The notes under the pieces were generated by a model. The model did no database searches. It had not been told where the DNA came from and saw only the letters and a list, made by a program, of their open reading frames with translations. A stretch of DNA of 7,825 nt from Promicromonosporaceae bacterium. Lineage in GTDB: Bacteria > Actinomycetota > Actinomycetes > Actinomycetales > Cellulomonadaceae. Below, piece by piece: positions 6,165-7,825 of the stretch. How positions within the stretch are numbered: the stretch's first letter is position 1; every line of letters starts with the position of its first letter. The stretch spans positions 1 through 7,825 of the forward strand of contig WQZL01000120.1 of NCBI GenBank assembly GCA_009780755.1. The letters are read 5' to 3'. A program made the position numbers and the translations under genes.

Positions 6165-7466
6165 TCAGTACTCCCAGAGCGCAGCGAGCGGTAGCGCCCA
6201 GAGCCGGTCGCCGAAGGGCACCGCCCTGGCGCCCGTGTGTAGCACGACGCCTGCAACAAATCGCTCGCCTAGTCGATCCCGAAGGTGAGTGAGGCCACGG
6301 AAGTCACCCGATCTGACGCTGGTTGTCGCTTTTACTTCAACGCCAACCACCTCTCGGCTGCGGTTTTCCAGCACAAGGTCAACCTCACGGCCATGGTTGT
6401 CTCGGTAGTGCGAGATTGAGTATGTCTTGGCAGACCATGTTTGCTGCTTGGCGAGTTCCCCAACAACAAACCCCTCAACAAAACCACCCGTGAGGGTTGA
6501 GGACACATTGCGCTCCAGCCCATCAACGTGTACTTCCGCCAGATGAGCGGCAAGCCCTGTATCTGCGACCGCCACCTTTGAGGTCGAAACCGCGCGATCA
6601 GCCACATTGTTGAACCAACCGGGAATTACTCGCACCAAGTACACCGAGCGCAACGCTTTCAGGTAAGTCGGCAAGGAGCGTTCTGGGATGTCAACCTCAC
6701 GGGCCACGCGAGCGGCGACGAACTCCCCACAGTTTCTACCACTGATGAGGGTTAGCAGCGGAGCTAATCGGTCTGGGTAGGCAATACCCGAGATGTCTGC
6801 CGTGTCCCGTGACAGAACTCGATCGGCGTAGTTGTCTAGCCAGCGGGAACGGGTTCTGGCCGAAGCGCTGCGTAATTCTGGGAATGCTGGCGAGGTAGTC
6901 ATCTCCAGGTAATCGCGCCGGGTGTATCCAGGGCAGTCTGGGATGACGGGCAAGTTTGGGAGATTCCAGGCGAAGGCGGCGAAATCTTCCACCCGTTCAG
7001 CCAACTCACCGCGACTCAGCCCCTCTAGCGGGATGGTTTGCGCGCGACCTGCCAAAGACTCTTGCGCCCCACGCAGCGACAACAAATCTGCCGAACCGGT
7101 CACAAGGAAGCGGCCAGGACGCCTGTCTGAATCGACAGATGCTTTGAGAGCCATCAGTAGTTTTGGTACTCGCTGAATCTCATCAATGGCCAAAATGCCT
7201 TGGGGAAACTGACCGGCAAATCCATCCGGGTCACGTTCCGCTGCATCCCGATCAGTCTCAATATCCAGGCTAATCACGCGCGCAGGACGGTCACGAACTA
7301 ACTGCTGCATGAGGGTGCTTTTGCCCACTTGGCGCGCACCAGTAATCACAGTCACCGGGGTATCTGACAGCGTCTCTGCGGCAAGCGCGGCAGAGTTTCT
7401 TGGCAGGAAATCCTCGGTCACAGGCACCACACTAGATGTTTCGTTGCGGATTCGCCACCCCTGCAT
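6165..7466 (-). CDS. AAA-family ATPase with C-terminal DUF4143 domain
   Basis: The product is 433 residues. It has an N-terminal P-loop ATPase domain (AAA_14 type) with Walker A GARQVGKST (43-51), Walker B ILAIDE (91-96) and a sensor-like LVTGSA (121-126). A winged-helix-like segment follows at about 240-275, then a DUF4143 C-terminal domain. DUF4143 belongs to the PD-(D/E)XK nuclease-like fold, and the pattern is visible here as REVDLVLE (360-367) and EVKA (377-380), so the core acidic and Lys residues are present. The cellular role of this widespread family is not established. The ATG at 7466 lies inside a 22-bp repeat and has only a weak GGTGG ten bases upstream. GTG codons at 7430, 7427 or 7421 are alternative starts and would put the protein close to the usual 'DFLPRN' beginning. 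It has the same orientation as the cas operon but is separated from it by the mini-CRISPR and hairpin, and is probably not part of the CRISPR system. Confidence 0.88.
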   Translation of the reverse strand: MQGWRIRNETSSVVPVTEDFLPRNSAALAAETLSDTPVTVITGARQVGKSTLMQQLVRDRPARVISLDIETDRDAAERDPDGFAGQFPQGILAIDEIQRVPKLLMALKASVDSDRRPGRFLVTGSADLLSLRGAQESLAGRAQTIPLEGLSRGELAERVEDFAAFAWNLPNLPVIPDCPGYTRRDYLEMTTSPAFPELRSASARTRSRWLDNYADRVLSRDTADISGIAYPDRLAPLLTLISGRNCGEFVAARVAREVDIPERSLPTYLKALRSVYLVRVIPGWFNNVADRAVSTSKVAVADTGLAAHLAEVHVDGLERNVSSTLTGGFVEGFVVGELAKQQTWSAKTYSISHYRDNHGREVDLVLENRSREVVGVEVKATTSVRSGDFRGLTHLRDRLGERFVAGVVLHTGARAVPFGDRLWALPLAALWEY

Positions 7467-7500
7467 TGCGGATTCGCCACCCTCGTGTTGCGGATTCGCC
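7444..7500. repeat. Three tandem repeats of 22-bp period before the ATPase gene
   Basis: TTGCGGATTCGCCACCC occurs at 7444-7460 and 7466-7482, and its first 13 bases again at 7488-7500. Five-base spacers (CTGCA, TCGTG) separate the copies, giving a constant 22-bp period, close to two DNA turns. On the minus strand the unit reads GGGTGGCGAATCCGCAA. The array covers the promoter/start region of the ATPase gene, and the first copy is inside its annotated 5' end (codons for RIRN). It looks like a cluster of protein-binding sites or the scar of a mobile or duplicated segment. The function is unknown. Confidence 0.8.
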
Positions 7501-7534
7501 GGATGGTTTCGGCGGGTTCAACCGACGAATATTG

Positions 7535-7825
7535 CTACCAGCGGGGGTGGATGGCGGCGCGGAAGTGGGTGTCGTAGAGGGCGCGGATGGCGGACTCGAA
7601 GTTGGCGCCTAGCGGGGGTACGTTGGCGGCGGCGGCATTGGCGCGGGCTTGTTCTGGGGAGCGGGCGCCTGGGATCACCGTGGTGACGCCTGGTTGCTGG
7701 ACGATCCAAGCCAGCGCGACCTGCGCCGGGGTCAGACCACCTGGAAGTGCCCGCACCAGGTCTACAAACTCGGCGGCCGCATGCAGGCCCGTTGCGTAGT
7801 CCACGCCCGAGAACGTCTCCCCCAC
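7535..7825 (-). CDS. Aldo/keto reductase, C-terminal part
   Basis: The last 96 or so residues of an aldo/keto reductase, an NADPH-dependent cytosolic oxidoreductase of the TIM-barrel AKR superfamily. The stretch GGLTPAQVALAWIVQQ followed by PGVTTVIPGARSPEQARANA is the family's C-terminal signature: the 'A..ALAW.L....V..IPG' strand-helix and the cofactor-binding segment. It ends in AIHPRW. The frame is open at the right edge, so the GTG at 7825 is probably internal and the catalytic Asp, Tyr, Lys and His lie outside the window. The substrate cannot be told. It is separated from the ATPase gene by the 22-bp repeats, with no sign of a link to the cas genes. Confidence 0.9.
   Translation of the reverse strand: MGETFSGVDYATGLHAAAEFVDLVRALPGGLTPAQVALAWIVQQPGVTTVIPGARSPEQARANAAAANVPPLGANFESAIRALYDTHFRAAIHPRW

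Noticed and set aside
6055..6288. Plus-strand frame starting ATG at 6055 with a GGGG motif upstream, considered as a CreT-like small toxin gene
   Set aside because: The apparent ribosome binding site is the CRISPR repeat stem, the frame runs through psi-R2 and the terminator-like hairpin into the antisense of the ATPase gene, and the Ala/Arg/Ser-rich product looks like a GC-rich shadow frame.

Overview
The window looks like chromosomal DNA of a fairly GC-rich actinobacterium: type I-E cas genes with actinobacterial-style proteins, tightly overlapping reading frames, and an I-E repeat of the GTGTTCCCCGCG...CGGGG type. The genus cannot be fixed from the sequence alone. All protein genes read on the minus strand, so the biological order runs from right to left.

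Positions 7535-7825 hold the C-terminal end of an aldo/keto reductase. Positions 7444-7500 hold three tandem 22-bp-period repeats that abut the start of a DUF4143-type AAA ATPase gene (6165-7466). After a compact noncoding region (5884-6164) comes a type I-E CRISPR interference operon: cas3 (2788-5883), cas8e/cse1 (1112-2791), cse2 (439-1119) and the first 147 codons of cas7e (1-442, cut by the window edge). Neighbouring cas genes overlap by 4, 8 and 4 bases, so they form one translationally coupled operon. cas5e, cas6e, cas1, cas2 and the main array presumably lie beyond position 1. No ordinary multi-spacer array is present in the window.

The standout is the noncoding region upstream of cas3. 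On the plus strand, divergent from cas3, it holds a solitary one-spacer mini-CRISPR: a degenerate I-E repeat (6028-6055), a 33-nt spacer (6056-6088) and a better-preserved I-E repeat with a GCAA-capped hairpin (6089-6112). The repeat starts are 61 nt apart, the canonical I-E period. The first 23 nt of the spacer match the cas3 promoter (minus-strand sequence at 5971-5949) at 20 positions. The mismatches are at positions 6, 12 and 17, and an AAG, the canonical I-E PAM, lies immediately 5' of the match. The PAM-distal 10 nt hardly match. The target covers the -35 element of the best cas3 promoter. This is the expected architecture of a crRNA-like guide that directs Cascade to bind, but not cleave, its own operon promoter, like the CreA/CreR class of cas-regulating RNAs. 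A strong hairpin (6112-6144) follows the mini-array and could terminate both this RNA and the convergent ATPase gene.

In the proposed circuit, Cascade made by the operon and loaded with this guide represses cas3-cas8e-cse2-cas7. Loss, titration or inhibition of Cascade would de-repress the system. This is inferred from sequence and has not been demonstrated.
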